Assembly: GCA_017430365.1 (NCBI GenBank)
Contig: JAFRNC010000006.1
Location: 248,001-312,000, forward strand
DNA: 64,000 bases
Direction of reading: 5' to 3'
DNA from: Bacteroidales bacterium
GTDB lineage: Bacteria > Bacteroidota > Bacteroidia > Bacteroidales > UBA932
Shown: piece by piece, positions 7,148 through 16,560 of the stretch
Position numbering within the stretch: position 1 is the stretch's first letter
Layout of the letters: the number at the start of each line of letters is the position of its first letter
The notes under the pieces: generated by a model
The model's database searches: none
Told to the model about the DNA's origin: nothing
Seen by the model: only the letters and a program-made list of their open reading frames with translations
Translations under genes and position numbers: made by a program

Positions 7148-9052
7148 TTAAATTACGGAAATGGCACCGAAATGGCAGCGCGATACGCACATGCCGCAAC
7201 GGATGCATACATAGGGATTGATGACGTGCGGCTTGCGGCTCTCGCCCATGATGGCCTGCGCAGGGCAGGACTTGGCGCATGCGGAGCAGCCCTTGCAGCG
7301 CTGGGGATCGATGGTATAGGTGAGCAGCGCCTTGCATTTCTTAGCGCGGCACTTGTGCGCACGCACGTGCTCCACGTATTCATCGCGGAAATTGGCGAGA
7401 GTTGAGAGCACGGGATTCGGAGAGGTCTGTCCAAGTCCGCAGAGTGCGGAATCCTTGATGACGGTGGCCAGGTTCTGGAGCATGTCCAGGTCGGCCATCT
7501 CGCCCTTGCCCTCGGTGATGCGGGTAAGTATCTCGAGCATGCGCTTGTTGCCTATGCGGCAGGGCGTGCACTTACCGCAGGACTCACCCACGGTGAATTC
7601 GAGATAGAACTTGGCCACTGACACCATGCAGTCGTCCTCGTCCATGACTATCATGCCGCCGGAGCCCATCATCGATCCGGCAGCCGTAAGGCTCTCGTAA
7701 TCGATGGGGATGTCGAGGTGCTTCTCGGTCAGGCAGCCGCCGGAAGGACCGCCGGTCTGGACGGCCTTGAATTTCTTGCCGTTCTTTACTCCGCCGCCGA
7801 TGTCGTAGATGATTTCGCGGAGGGTCGTTCCCATGGGAACCTCGATGAGGCCTACATTGTTGATCTTGCCGGCAAGCGCGAACACCTTGGTACCCTTCGA
7901 CTTCTCAGTGCCGATGGAGGAGAACCACTTGGGTCCCCTGGTAAGGATCACCGGGATATTCGCCAGGGTCTCGACATTGTTCACGTTGGTCGGCTTGCCC
8001 ATGTAGCCGGCTTCCGCAGGGAACGGCGGCTTGAGCGTCGGCTCGCCGCGCTTGCCTTCCATGGAGTGGATCAGTGCCGTTTCCTCGCCGCAGACGAATG
8101 CACCTGCGCCGTAGCGGATCTCGATGTCGAAATCGAATCCGGAACCGAGGATGTCCTTTCCGAGCAGGCCGTATTCACGGGCCTGCGCGATCGCAATCCT
8201 GAGACGCTCCACCGCAAGGGGATACTCGGCGCGGATATAGATAAGGCCGTGGTGCGCTTCGATGCAGTAACCGCAGATGGTCATGGCCTCGACGATGGAG
8301 TTGGGGTCGCCTTCCATTATGGAACGGTCCATGAAGGCACCGGGGTCACCCTCGTCAGCATTGCAGACGACATATTTATCCTCCGCCTTGAACTTACGGG
8401 CTATCTCCCACTTCGTACCGGTCGGGAAACCTGCGCCGCCGCGGCCGCGAAGGCCGGAAGCCTTGATGTCGTCGAGGACATCCTGGCTGTCGCGCTTGAG
8501 GCTCTCCGCGAGTGCCCGGTATCCGTAGCGGGCTATGTACTCGCGTATGTCCTCGGGATTGATTACGCCGCAGTTGCGGAGCGCAACGCGCATCTGCTTG
8601 CGGTAGAAGTTCATGTGCTTGGAGTCATTGACATGCCGTCCGGTTCCCGGATCGAGGTAGAGCAGCCGTTCGACACGGTTGCCGCCAATGATGTGAGACT
8701 TGACTATCTCCTCCACGTCCACGGGACGTACGGAAGTGTAGAAGGTGTTGTCGGGCATGATCTTTACGATCGGGCCCTTCTCGCAGAAACCGAAACATCC
8801 GGTCACGATCACGTCCACCTTGTCGGTGATACCGTGTTCCTGGAGCGACGCGTGGAAGTTCTCTACGATCCTGGCACTTTCGGAAGCCTTGCAGCCGGTA
8901 CCGCCGCAGCACAGAATCTGGATGTGCGGAGTACCGAGGTCAAGACCGCAAGGGGCCACCGTACCGGAGCGCTTGTTGGTCTCTCTGACGGACAGCGCTT
9001 TGGCCGCTTTCCGTCGGATGCCTTCTAGAGCATCGGCTGAGTTGATTTTCAT
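7148..9052 (-). CDS. hydB: NuoF-like NADH/FMN subunit of [FeFe]-hydrogenase
   Basis: This is the flavin- and NAD(H)-binding subunit of the hydrogenase. The 634-aa protein begins with a thioredoxin-like [2Fe-2S] domain (CCGGTGC...CFGFC). It continues with the NuoF core (RGRGGAGFPTGTKW for FMN, ESCGKCTPCRIG for the [4Fe-4S] cluster) and ends in a ferredoxin-like domain with two CX2CX2CX3C clusters. This architecture and length match HydB/HndC of trimeric enzymes. It is the first gene of hydBAC and begins 33 bp after clpX on the same strand, with no promoter that I can see in the gap, so co-transcription with the clp genes is possible. Confidence 0.95.
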   Translation of the reverse strand: MKINSADALEGIRRKAAKALSVRETNKRSGTVAPCGLDLGTPHIQILCCGGTGCKASESARIVENFHASLQEHGITDKVDVIVTGCFGFCEKGPIVKIMPDNTFYTSVRPVDVEEIVKSHIIGGNRVERLLYLDPGTGRHVNDSKHMNFYRKQMRVALRNCGVINPEDIREYIARYGYRALAESLKRDSQDVLDDIKASGLRGRGGAGFPTGTKWEIARKFKAEDKYVVCNADEGDPGAFMDRSIMEGDPNSIVEAMTICGYCIEAHHGLIYIRAEYPLAVERLRIAIAQAREYGLLGKDILGSGFDFDIEIRYGAGAFVCGEETALIHSMEGKRGEPTLKPPFPAEAGYMGKPTNVNNVETLANIPVILTRGPKWFSSIGTEKSKGTKVFALAGKINNVGLIEVPMGTTLREIIYDIGGGVKNGKKFKAVQTGGPSGGCLTEKHLDIPIDYESLTAAGSMMGSGGMIVMDEDDCMVSVAKFYLEFTVGESCGKCTPCRIGNKRMLEILTRITEGKGEMADLDMLQNLATVIKDSALCGLGQTSPNPVLSTLANFRDEYVEHVRAHKCRAKKCKALLTYTIDPQRCKGCSACAKSCPAQAIMGESRKPHVINPYVCIRCGMCVSRCHFGAISVI

Positions 9053-9085
9053 TATGTGGAAAAAAGATTAGGTGTGAAGAAAAGT

Positions 9086-10345
9086 CTATTTGAGTCCTAT
9101 CATCCTTCCCGCGAATTTTTCTACTTTTTCCTTCGCATACGGAAGAGTGATGGTCAATGATTTTTTCTTGCTGGTGGGCGCGTCGAACATCGCGTCGGTC
9201 ATGATGGCCTCGCATATGGAACGCAGCCCGCGCGCCCCGAGCTTGTACTGGATGGAAGTGTCGACTATGAACTCCAGCACCTCCGGCTTGATCTTGAGTT
9301 TTATGCCGTCAAGGGCGAAGAGCTCCTGGTACTGTTTGACCAGGGCGTTCTTCGGACGGGTGAGGATAGCCAGGAGGGTGGGACGGTCGAGCGGGTCGAG
9401 ATGGCACAGTACCGGAAGGCGGCCGATTATCTCGGGAATCAGGCCGTAGGAGCGCAGGTCCTGGGGAGCTACATACTGGACGAGGTTGTCGGTATCTATG
9501 GCCTCATGCTGCTTGCGTGCGCCGTAGCCGATCACCTGGGTATTGAGACGCTGCGCGATATAACGGTCGATGCCCTCGAAGGCGCCGCCGCAGATGAAAA
9601 GGATGTTCTCGGTATTGACAGCGATCATCCGCTGCTCGGGATGCTTGCGTCCCCCCTGCGGAGGCACGTTCACTATACTTCCTTCCAGGATTTTAAGCAG
9701 TGCCTGCTGTACACCCTCGCCCGAGACGTCGCGCGTGATGGAAGGATTGTCGCTCTTGCGGGCGATCTTGTCGATCTCGTCGATGAATACGATTCCCTTC
9801 TCCGCTTTGGAGACATCGTAGTCGGCGTCCTGGAGAAGCCGGGTCAGGATGCTCTCGACATCCTCTCCGACATAGCCGGCTTCGGTAAGCACGGTTGCGT
9901 CGACTATGGCGAACGGTACGTTCAGCATCTTTGCGATGGTACGCGCAAGGAGGGTCTTGCCGGTACCGGTAGGACCGACCATGAGGATGTTGGATTTCTC
10001 TATCAGGTCCTCCTTGAGGTTTATCCTCTTGTAGTGGTTGTAGACAGCCACGGCGAGGAAACGTTTCGCCTCGTCCTGACCGATGACATATTCGTCGAGG
10101 AACGATTTGATTTCGGCAGGTTTGTACAGGCGGCTCTCCCCCACTATCTTGCCGTTCGTGCGGATATGTTCCTCACCGGAATTGAGGGCTTCCTTGGCAT
10201 ATTCGTATGCCATCCTTGCGCAGTCGGAGCATATGGAGACGTCGCCGGCCGAAATCAGCAGCTCGACTTCGTCCTGCCCACGACCACAGAAGGCGCAGTG
10301 ATCTGCGCCCTCTCCGTGATTATGGTTATCGTTATTCTTTGCCAT
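9086..10345 (-). CDS. clpX: ATP-dependent Clp protease ATP-binding subunit ClpX
   Basis: ClpX is the AAA+ unfoldase that feeds substrates to ClpP. It has the N-terminal C4 zinc finger (CAFC...CSDC), Walker A GPTGTGKT, Walker [12 protein letters not shown] and the GYVGEDVE pore loop. The start is set at MAKNN (10345), which overlaps the clpP stop by 14 bp (ATGGCAAAGAATAA). An upstream in-frame ATG at 10381 would add 12 residues encoded within clpP and is less likely. The order tig-clpP-clpX is classical. Confidence 0.96.
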   Translation of the reverse strand: MAKNNDNHNHGEGADHCAFCGRGQDEVELLISAGDVSICSDCARMAYEYAKEALNSGEEHIRTNGKIVGESRLYKPAEIKSFLDEYVIGQDEAKRFLAVAVYNHYKRINLKEDLIEKSNILMVGPTGTGKTLLARTIAKMLNVPFAIVDATVLTEAGYVGEDVESILTRLLQDADYDVSKAEKGIVFIDEIDKIARKSDNPSITRDVSGEGVQQALLKILEGSIVNVPPQGGRKHPEQRMIAVNTENILFICGGAFEGIDRYIAQRLNTQVIGYGARKQHEAIDTDNLVQYVAPQDLRSYGLIPEIIGRLPVLCHLDPLDRPTLLAILTRPKNALVKQYQELFALDGIKLKIKPEVLEFIVDTSIQYKLGARGLRSICEAIMTDAMFDAPTSKKKSLTITLPYAKEKVEKFAGRMIGLK

Positions 10346-11009
10346 GCTTGTTCTTTTCAACGATGCGGTCAACCATTCCATATTTGACGGCTTCTTCGGC
10401 TGTCATCCAGAAATCGCGGTCCGCATCCTTCACTATCTGCTCCATGGTCTTGCCCGTATGGTCGCAGAGGATCTGGTATAGTTCCCGCTTAAGTTTGACT
10501 ATCTCGCGCACCGTTATCTCCATCTCCGAAGCCTGGCCTTCCGCGCCGCCCATGGGCTGATGGATCATCACGCGGGAGTGAGGCAGCGCGGAACGCTTTC
10601 CCTGCGCTCCGGCAGCCAGCAGTATCGAAGCCATGGAGGCCGCCATGCCCGTGCATATCGTGGCAACGTCAGGCTGGATGGTCTGCATCGTGTCGTAGAT
10701 TCCAAGTCCGGAATAGACCACTCCGCCGGGAGAATTGATGTAGAGCATGATGTCGGCCTTCGGGTCGTTGCTCTCCAGGAAGAGGAGCTGGGCCTGGATG
10801 ATATTGGCCACGTCGTCGTTGACGGGACAGCCCAGGAAAATGATACGGTCCATCATCAGGCGGCTGAAAACATCCATCTGGGCGACATTGAGCTGGCGTT
10901 CCTCGATGATCATGGGGTTCATGTAACTCGCATGGAGCGAATTGAACCTGTGCAGGCTGAGTGAGCTGATGCCGCGGCCGTGTATGGCGTATTTCTCGAA
11001 TTCTGTCAT
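10332..11009 (-). CDS. clpP: ATP-dependent Clp protease proteolytic subunit ClpP
   Basis: ClpP is the serine peptidase chamber of the Clp protease. The 225-aa protein has the catalytic serine region ([16 protein letters not shown]) and the histidine region ([11 protein letters not shown]). The active-site neighbourhood is intact and length is normal for Bacteroidetes. It begins 21 bp after tig, and its stop overlaps the clpX start, so the three genes form one operon. Confidence 0.97.
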   Translation of the reverse strand: MTEFEKYAIHGRGISSLSLHRFNSLHASYMNPMIIEERQLNVAQMDVFSRLMMDRIIFLGCPVNDDVANIIQAQLLFLESNDPKADIMLYINSPGGVVYSGLGIYDTMQTIQPDVATICTGMAASMASILLAAGAQGKRSALPHSRVMIHQPMGGAEGQASEMEITVREIVKLKRELYQILCDHTGKTMEQIVKDADRDFWMTAEEAVKYGMVDRIVEKNKHGKE

Positions 11010-11030
11010 GACGGCAAAGAATTTTTGACT

Positions 11031-12350
11031 TTATTTCGTGAGTTCGCGCATCTCCTCGAGGGAGACGCTCTTGTTTTCGATGGTCGCGGTCTTGCGCACC
11101 CAGGTCAGGGCGATGTCGTCCTCAACCTTCTCGAGGATACGGTCGGCCTGCTGACGGTCGGAGAGCAGCTGCTCGGCATAACGGGTGAGATGCTCCTCGG
11201 GCACGTTCTGCATCCCGTACATCGCGAACTGATAGGATGCCATGGACATAGCCTGTTTCATCAGGTCTTCCTTGGCGACCTTCAGGTCCTGGTCCTTCAT
11301 GATCTTGGTGCGGATCATGTTCCAGCGGAAATCCTTGGCGAAGAGATCATACTCTGCCTCGATCTGCTCCATGGTGAACTTGTCGCCGTTGGCATATTTG
11401 ATCCAGCGTTTCATGAATGCGTCGGGAAGCTGGATCGCGGCCTTGTTGAGAAGATACTCCTTGGCGTCGATCATGAAGCGGTAGTCGCTCTCGCGGGAAT
11501 ACTCTTCCTGGAGGCGTTCCTTCACTTTAGCGTCGAATTCAGCCTCGTCCTTGCAATTGCCCTCGCCGAAAATCTGGTCGAAGGTAGCCTGGGTCAGAGG
11601 GGCGTCGACGAATGTCTTGACATCCTTCACGGTCATCGTCCACATGACGGGAAGGGTTTCGAGTTCCTCTTTCTTCACATGGAACATTGCGGCGCGGTCG
11701 GCCTCGTTGGGGAAGCTCTTCACGATGTCGACTTCCCTGGTGTCATCCTTGCGGAGCCCGACGAAATCCTTTTTCACTTCGTCCGACATGCTGCGCATGG
11801 CGACATAGGCGCCCTCGATCTTCTGCTCTCCGCTGACGAAATCGGCGATGACGAAATCGTCTTCCCCGGAGACTTCGGCGCTCTCGAGCTGGCCGAACTG
11901 CTTGAGCAGGCCGTGACGGTAGTCGGCGACGGCCTCGGGAGTTGCGTTTACGGTATAGAACGGGATCTTGTCCTCGGATGTGACCGTGACTGTCAGTTCA
12001 GGAGCGACCGCAAGGTCGAAATCGAACGAGAAGGTGTCGGGGTTGTCCCAGTCGTTGTCGGACTGCTTCTCGCTGGGGAGCGGTTCTCCCAGGACGTTGA
12101 GTTTGTTCTCCTCGATGAACTTGTTGAGTTCGTCTGTGACCAGCGTGTTCACGACCTCGGCCAGGGCCTGGCCTCCGTGAATCCTCTCTATCAGGGACAT
12201 CGGAGCCATGCCGCGGCGGAATCCGCGGATGTCGGCGTTGCGGCGGTATTCGTTGAGTTTCTTCTTTCTGGGTTCGGTCCAATCGTCCTTTCCGAGGGCG
12301 ATGTTGACGGTCATGTTGAGGTCGTCAATCTGATTTTTCGTTACTTTCAT
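11031..12350 (-). CDS. tig: Trigger factor (ribosome-associated chaperone)
   Basis: Trigger factor binds nascent chains at the ribosome exit tunnel. The 439-aa protein has the N-terminal ribosome-binding region with the helical-tip signature GFRRGMAP, an FKBP-like middle, and a long helical C-terminal part. Length is typical for Bacteroidetes forms. It is first in tig-clpP-clpX and is driven from a likely TAACTTTG element at 12404-12397 (minus), back to back with the promoter of the M20 peptidase. Confidence 0.93.
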   Translation of the reverse strand: MKVTKNQIDDLNMTVNIALGKDDWTEPRKKKLNEYRRNADIRGFRRGMAPMSLIERIHGGQALAEVVNTLVTDELNKFIEENKLNVLGEPLPSEKQSDNDWDNPDTFSFDFDLAVAPELTVTVTSEDKIPFYTVNATPEAVADYRHGLLKQFGQLESAEVSGEDDFVIADFVSGEQKIEGAYVAMRSMSDEVKKDFVGLRKDDTREVDIVKSFPNEADRAAMFHVKKEELETLPVMWTMTVKDVKTFVDAPLTQATFDQIFGEGNCKDEAEFDAKVKERLQEEYSRESDYRFMIDAKEYLLNKAAIQLPDAFMKRWIKYANGDKFTMEQIEAEYDLFAKDFRWNMIRTKIMKDQDLKVAKEDLMKQAMSMASYQFAMYGMQNVPEEHLTRYAEQLLSDRQQADRILEKVEDDIALTWVRKTATIENKSVSLEEMRELTK

Positions 12351-12396
12351 ATATCTTATTTGCTATTTCAGGATTAATATCTCCTTATAAGGGGTG

Positions 12397-12425
12397 CAAA
12401 GTTATAAAAAAAATAGCTATATTTG
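12397..12425. promoter_or_regulatory. Back-to-back -7 elements for tig (minus) and M20 peptidase (plus)
   Basis: TAACTTTG on the minus strand (12404 to 12397) and TATATTTG on the plus strand (12418-12425) both fit the Bacteroidetes -7 consensus TAnnTTTG and are 13 bp apart. The intervening tract is A-rich. I find no clear TTG -33 box for either, so this is a -7-only call. Confidence 0.55.
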
Positions 12426-12449
12426 TAGGAAACAGCAAACAAATTCACT

Positions 12450-13796
12450 ATGAAACAATACATTGAAAACAACAGGGAGCGTTTTCTGGAAGAACTGTTC
12501 TCCCTGCTCCGCATTCCATCCGTCAGTTCCGAATCCGCACACAAAAACGACATGGTCCGCTGCGCCGAAAGGCTGGTCGAACTGCTGAAGGAAGCCGGAG
12601 CTGACCGGGCGGCGGTCTATCCAACCACGGGCCATCCTGTTGTCTTCGGCGAGAAGAAGTTCGACCCCTCCGCCCCTACCATCCTCGTGTACGGCCACTA
12701 TGACGTGATGCCGGTCGATCCCCTGAATCTGTGGAAGTCCGATCCGTTCGAACCCGAAATCCGCGACGGCGCAATTTATGCGCGCGGTGCCAACGACGAC
12801 AAAGGCCAGACTTTCATGCACATCAAGGCATTCGAGTACCTGGTGCGCGAAGGCAAGCTCCGCCACAACATCAAATTCATCTTCGAAGGTGAGGAGGAGA
12901 TGGGATCCGAGGCCCTCTCCAAATGGATCAGGACCCACAGGAAACTTCTTGCATGCGATATCATCCTTGTGTCCGACACCACGATGCTCAACGAGAAGAT
13001 CCCTTCCATCAACTGCGGCATGCGCGGCATCACGTACATGGAGGTGAAAGTCACCGGACCGAACAAGGACCTCCACTCCGGACACTACGGAGGAGGCGTT
13101 TTCAACCCGATCAACACCCTCTGCAAGATGATAGCCTCCCTCATCGACGAAAACGGCCACATCACCGTCAAGGGATTCTACGACGATGTCGTGGAACTCA
13201 GCCGCAAGGACCGCCGCATGCTCGGACGCGCACCTTACGACGCAAAGGAATACATGGAAAACATCGGAGTGAAGGCGCTGACGGGCGAGAAGGGCTACAC
13301 CACCCTCGAACGCGTCGGTATCCGTCCCTGTCTCGACGTGAACGGCATATGGGGAGGCTATACCGGCGAAGGTTCCAAGACCGTCATACCAAGCGTCGCC
13401 CATGCCAAGATATCGATGCGCCTGGTCCCCAACCAGGACTCCAAGAAAATAGCGCGTCTCTTCGCGAAACATTTCAAGGCCATCGCGCCCAAGGGGGTGA
13501 CTGTCGAAGTCGAGGAGAAGCACGGCGGCGACGGATTCCTCATCCCCATTTCCTCAAAGGCTTACAAGGCCGCTTCAAGGGCCGTGGGCGAAGTCTACGG
13601 CATCGAGCCGGTTCCCAGCCGCGGCGGCGGAAGCATCGCCATCCTGGCAGAGATGCAGCGTGCCCTCAAAGCCGACCCGCTGCTGATGGGTTTCGGACTC
13701 GAGCGCGATTTCATACACTCGCCCAACGAGAGCTATCTCCTCGACCAGCTCTTCAAGGGGATGGAATCGATAGCCTTGTTCTATAAGTATTTCTGA
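12450..13796 (+). CDS. M20 family dipeptidase (CNDP-like metallopeptidase)
   Basis: This is a zinc dipeptidase of the M20 family. The 448-aa protein shows the metal motifs YGHYDVMPVDP, GANDDKGQ and EGEEEMGS, and a late GGGSI...H region closing the catalytic domain, with the M20 dimerisation domain between them. No signal peptide is visible, so it should act on imported or intracellular dipeptides. The last 16 bp overlap the end of the convergent transposase-like gene. Substrate preference is unknown. Confidence 0.92.
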   Translation: MKQYIENNRERFLEELFSLLRIPSVSSESAHKNDMVRCAERLVELLKEAGADRAAVYPTTGHPVVFGEKKFDPSAPTILVYGHYDVMPVDPLNLWKSDPFEPEIRDGAIYARGANDDKGQTFMHIKAFEYLVREGKLRHNIKFIFEGEEEMGSEALSKWIRTHRKLLACDIILVSDTTMLNEKIPSINCGMRGITYMEVKVTGPNKDLHSGHYGGGVFNPINTLCKMIASLIDENGHITVKGFYDDVVELSRKDRRMLGRAPYDAKEYMENIGVKALTGEKGYTTLERVGIRPCLDVNGIWGGYTGEGSKTVIPSVAHAKISMRLVPNQDSKKIARLFAKHFKAIAPKGVTVEVEEKHGGDGFLIPISSKAYKAASRAVGEVYGIEPVPSRGGGSIAILAEMQRALKADPLLMGFGLERDFIHSPNESYLLDQLFKGMESIALFYKYF

Positions 13797-14857
13797 TCCT
13801 GGGAGACCGGGTGGATCAGACCGTAGAGCTTCTGCTGCAAGGAATTCATTGGGAGAAGCACTGATTTGGGGCGGCCGGTGTAGGGCGACACGTAATTCAG
13901 CCTGAACATCCTGGCCGCCTCTTCACGTACCTGTTCCAGGGTGATGCCGGATCCGTCCTCGCGGAGAAGCCGCTCCAATTCGGTCTGTACCGCAAGTGCG
14001 GCCAGGCAGACGCACAGGTGCCCCTCGACGCGGCCTTTGGCCCTGCGGCGGTACGGACGAACCTGAAGGTCGAGCCTGTTCATACGGAAAGCCTCACGCA
14101 GGGAGCCGGTATCTTCGGAAACAGGTACCCGGCCGGAAGCGCCATATTTCCTGGCGAATCTGTCCAGGGTCGCTCCACGGCGATCCTTGGAGAGCTGGCT
14201 TTTCAAAGGGATGCGGCACGCGACAGGCATGCCGTCGGAAGCCAGAAGCAGAGCAATCCCGATACGGGGCTGCCGGGGCTTAGGTCCCCTGGCCTTCGCC
14301 GGAATCTCACCGTCAACCTTGACCGGAGACTCGAACAGGAGTTGGAAAAGATGGCATGAGGCGGCCTCCGCATCATGCGAAGGATAGTCGGTCAGATGCA
14401 GTGAGTCGAGGCACCTGTAGATGGAGAATGCATCGGGAACGGTGCCGAGATAACGGTTGACATAGCCGGATGTCCGGAGTTTGCTGCCCGGATTGAAAAG
14501 CCGGCAGATTACCATGTGCCGGAAAAGAAGGGGGTCGCCCTCCCCAGCCCCTGACTGCAAACCAAGACGGTCGAATAATTCACCGTAGAGCAGTTCCGGT
14601 CCGGCCAGTTCGATACGGCCGCCGTCGAGAGTGGCAGCATAGGCTTCCAGCTGCGCCTCGTCCATCTCACCGAACTGCATCTCCAGTTCGCCGGTAAGTT
14701 CACGGATATACTGCCTGGCCTTGTTCTCCAACAAGTCAGCCTCGGCCGAAGTGGCCACGGCTCCGAATGACTTTACGGTGTCATACCTGCCGCGGCTCTT
14801 GTCCACGACATAGATGCTGATTGATCCGGATTTGTTTATCTTCCTGCGAACGAACAT
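13781..14857 (-). CDS. Shortened IS1634-type transposase-like protein (DDE core eroded)
   Basis: The N-terminus (MFVRRKINKSGSISIYVVDK) and the C-terminal region (DLQVRPYRRRAKGRVEGHL and GLIHPVSQ) follow the IS1634-type transposase layout known from Bacteroidetes. The ORF is only 358 aa where intact proteins are about 550. The catalytic middle has shrunk: the usual YDVTT strand is replaced by VKVDGEIP, the second Asp region is VSEDTGS, and a Glu stands in LREAFR only a few residues later. The RNase H fold cannot be complete. The frame is open throughout and has its own good promoter (14862-14891). I see no terminal inverted repeats. It is a relic or a domesticated protein, not a working transposase. 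Confidence 0.75.
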   Translation of the reverse strand: MFVRRKINKSGSISIYVVDKSRGRYDTVKSFGAVATSAEADLLENKARQYIRELTGELEMQFGEMDEAQLEAYAATLDGGRIELAGPELLYGELFDRLGLQSGAGEGDPLLFRHMVICRLFNPGSKLRTSGYVNRYLGTVPDAFSIYRCLDSLHLTDYPSHDAEAASCHLFQLLFESPVKVDGEIPAKARGPKPRQPRIGIALLLASDGMPVACRIPLKSQLSKDRRGATLDRFARKYGASGRVPVSEDTGSLREAFRMNRLDLQVRPYRRRAKGRVEGHLCVCLAALAVQTELERLLREDGSGITLEQVREEAARMFRLNYVSPYTGRPKSVLLPMNSLQQKLYGLIHPVSQDQKYL

Positions 14858-14861
14858 ACTA

Positions 14862-14891
14862 CAAAGTTAATCGTTAGCAGAAAAAAAACAA
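14862..14891 (-). promoter_or_regulatory. Promoter of the transposase-like gene
   Basis: On the minus strand TTG (14891-14889), 19 bp, then TAACTTTG (14869-14862) fits the Bacteroidetes sigma-ABfr consensus. The ATG at 14857 begins 4 nt after the -7 element, so the transcript would be leaderless or nearly so. Confidence 0.65.
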
Positions 14892-14905
14892 AATCTAAAT
14901 CGCGC

Positions 14906-15472
14906 CTACTCCCCGGAGTCTTCCTTTAGACTGTCAAGCAGTTCCTGGTAACCGGGTATCACGATACCGGTTGCCTTGTGGAGGTCTTTGATATCGGCGG
15001 AATAAGTGAGGACCCTGCCGTCTGGGGTGACGGTCGCGAAAGCCGACTTGGGTGTGACTTTCTGATTGCCGATCTTGCCGCCATATGTGAAGGAGTAGTC
15101 GTAATATGCGGTCTTCAAGGTATCGTCGCCCATCATCTCCTTCATCGCGACCAGTTCGTTGAATACCTTGGTATCGTGGGTCAGTTCCTTGAACATTTTG
15201 GAGGCGTTGTTCTTTTTACCCTCCTTAATGTATTTCTCGAAACGTACCGTGTTCTGGTCGAGGCGTATGCCGTATATCTCGATACGACGCTTGAATTCTG
15301 TAGCGAAATCAGTGGAGTCGACCTTGCGCAGGTTTTCCACCTTGATATCGCAGGGCTGGTCTATACCCTTGGTCATTTCTGCCACGATCGCCTGGGCGAC
15401 CGGATCGGGACTCTTTTCAGCGCATGCGCCAAGGCACAGCACCGCAACGATGATCCATGCAATCTTCTTCAT
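14906..15472 (-). CDS. Small lipoprotein of unknown function
   Basis: A 188-aa protein opens with a lipoprotein signal peptide: MKKIAWIIVAVLCLGAC, with the lipid-modified Cys at residue 17. The mature part is charged, with no cysteine pair or catalytic motif I recognise. The start at 15472 is chosen because the signal peptide begins there and it forms an ATGA overlap with the anmK stop; further upstream the frame runs antisense-like inside anmK and looks non-coding. It is the last gene of the grpE-dnaJ-M23-anmK operon and is probably anchored in the periplasm or outer membrane. Confidence 0.8.
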   Translation of the reverse strand: MKKIAWIIVAVLCLGACAEKSPDPVAQAIVAEMTKGIDQPCDIKVENLRKVDSTDFATEFKRRIEIYGIRLDQNTVRFEKYIKEGKKNNASKMFKELTHDTKVFNELVAMKEMMGDDTLKTAYYDYSFTYGGKIGNQKVTPKSAFATVTPDGRVLTYSADIKDLHKATGIVIPGYQELLDSLKEDSGE

Positions 15473-16560
15473 ATTCCTGTCGTGTATTTGTTTCCTTTGT
15501 AGAGGCAGCCCCCGATATTGTCGCGCGAGGCGCCGGTAACCGTGGAGAGGCAGTTTGGAACATCGGCGGCATAAAGTGCGCCGAGCAGGGCGAAAATGAG
15601 TGCCTCCTTGAAATCTATTGTAAGCGTGTCCGGGACGACATACTCCGCCTGGGGGGCGTGATGCCGCATGCGCTCCACCAGAAAAACGTTGCGCGCACCG
15701 CCTCCAGTGACTAGGACGCGGCCGCCGCGGACATGCCTGCCGGTCTGGACGGCCACATGCTCCACGAAAGTGGCCAGCACGTCTTCCACAGGAAGTCCGA
15801 ATGAATCGATGAGCGGATACACCTCCTCCTCCACCCATTCCCTTCCCAGCGATTTCGGCCCTTCTTTCACATAGAAAGGAAGGGCGTTGAGACGGTCGAG
15901 CAATCCGGGGCATATCTTTCCGCCGCGTGCGTTCTCCCCGTCGCGGTCATATCTGAAACCGAGCAGCGAGGCATAGTGATTGAGTACATAATTGACCGGT
16001 GATATGTCGTATGCAAGCCGTTTCCCGCCGGATTCGAAAGATATGTTGGAGAACCCCCCGAGATTCAGGCAATAATCGTAGTCTCCGAACAGCACCGAAT
16101 CGCCTATGGGCACGAGCGGTGCGCCCTGGCCACCCAGGGCGACGTCGGTCGTACGGAAATCGCAGACGGTGTCGATTCCCGAAACTGCAGCGATCCCCGC
16201 TCCGGAACCGATCTGGGATGTGAAGCGGATCGAAGGCTGATGGAACACTGTCTGCCCGTGTGAAGCGACAAGGTCCACCTTCAGGCCGTTGCGTTCGACG
16301 AACGACTTGACACGTCCGCCCAGATAGAGTCCGTAATCGGAGTGAAGCAGCGCATACTCCCGTGCGCTCATTCCCTGCGCCGATGCGAGCCTGTCGCGGA
16401 GAGAATCGGGATATTCTTCGCTCTCGGCCTTGACTATCCTGTAATTCCACTTCCCGTCGTAATCGAACGAGACGCAGCAGATGTCAAGTCCGTCAAGTGA
16501 AGTCCCGGACATCAGTCCTATGACGTCAATATGAAAATGTCCTTGTCTCACTGGCTTCAT
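15469..16560 (-). CDS. anmK: Anhydro-N-acetylmuramic acid kinase AnmK
   Basis: AnmK opens the anhydro ring of 1,6-anhydroMurNAc and phosphorylates it to MurNAc-6-phosphate in peptidoglycan recycling. The 363-aa protein has the signature GLMSGTSLDGLD near the N-terminus, HGQTVFHQP, and the ATP-binding TGGGARN region late in the chain. It overlaps the M23 gene by 35 bp at its start and the lipoprotein gene by 4 bp at its end. The chemistry matches other cell-wall recycling genes in this window (GH3, AmgK-RapZ, MurU). Confidence 0.95.
   Translation of the reverse strand: MKPVRQGHFHIDVIGLMSGTSLDGLDICCVSFDYDGKWNYRIVKAESEEYPDSLRDRLASAQGMSAREYALLHSDYGLYLGGRVKSFVERNGLKVDLVASHGQTVFHQPSIRFTSQIGSGAGIAAVSGIDTVCDFRTTDVALGGQGAPLVPIGDSVLFGDYDYCLNLGGFSNISFESGGKRLAYDISPVNYVLNHYASLLGFRYDRDGENARGGKICPGLLDRLNALPFYVKEGPKSLGREWVEEEVYPLIDSFGLPVEDVLATFVEHVAVQTGRHVRGGRVLVTGGGARNVFLVERMRHHAPQAEYVVPDTLTIDFKEALIFALLGALYAADVPNCLSTVTGASRDNIGGCLYKGNKYTTGI

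Noticed and set aside
7718..9028. 436-codon open frame antisense to hydB
   Set aside because: hydB is fully supported by cluster motifs; the antisense product has no recognisable domain.
10980..12377. 465-codon open frame antisense to tig
   Set aside because: Shadow of trigger factor caused by codon bias; repetitive Leu/Gly/Val composition and no promoter of its own.
13781..14857. Active insertion sequence
   Set aside because: No terminal inverted repeats or target duplication and the catalytic domain is mostly deleted.
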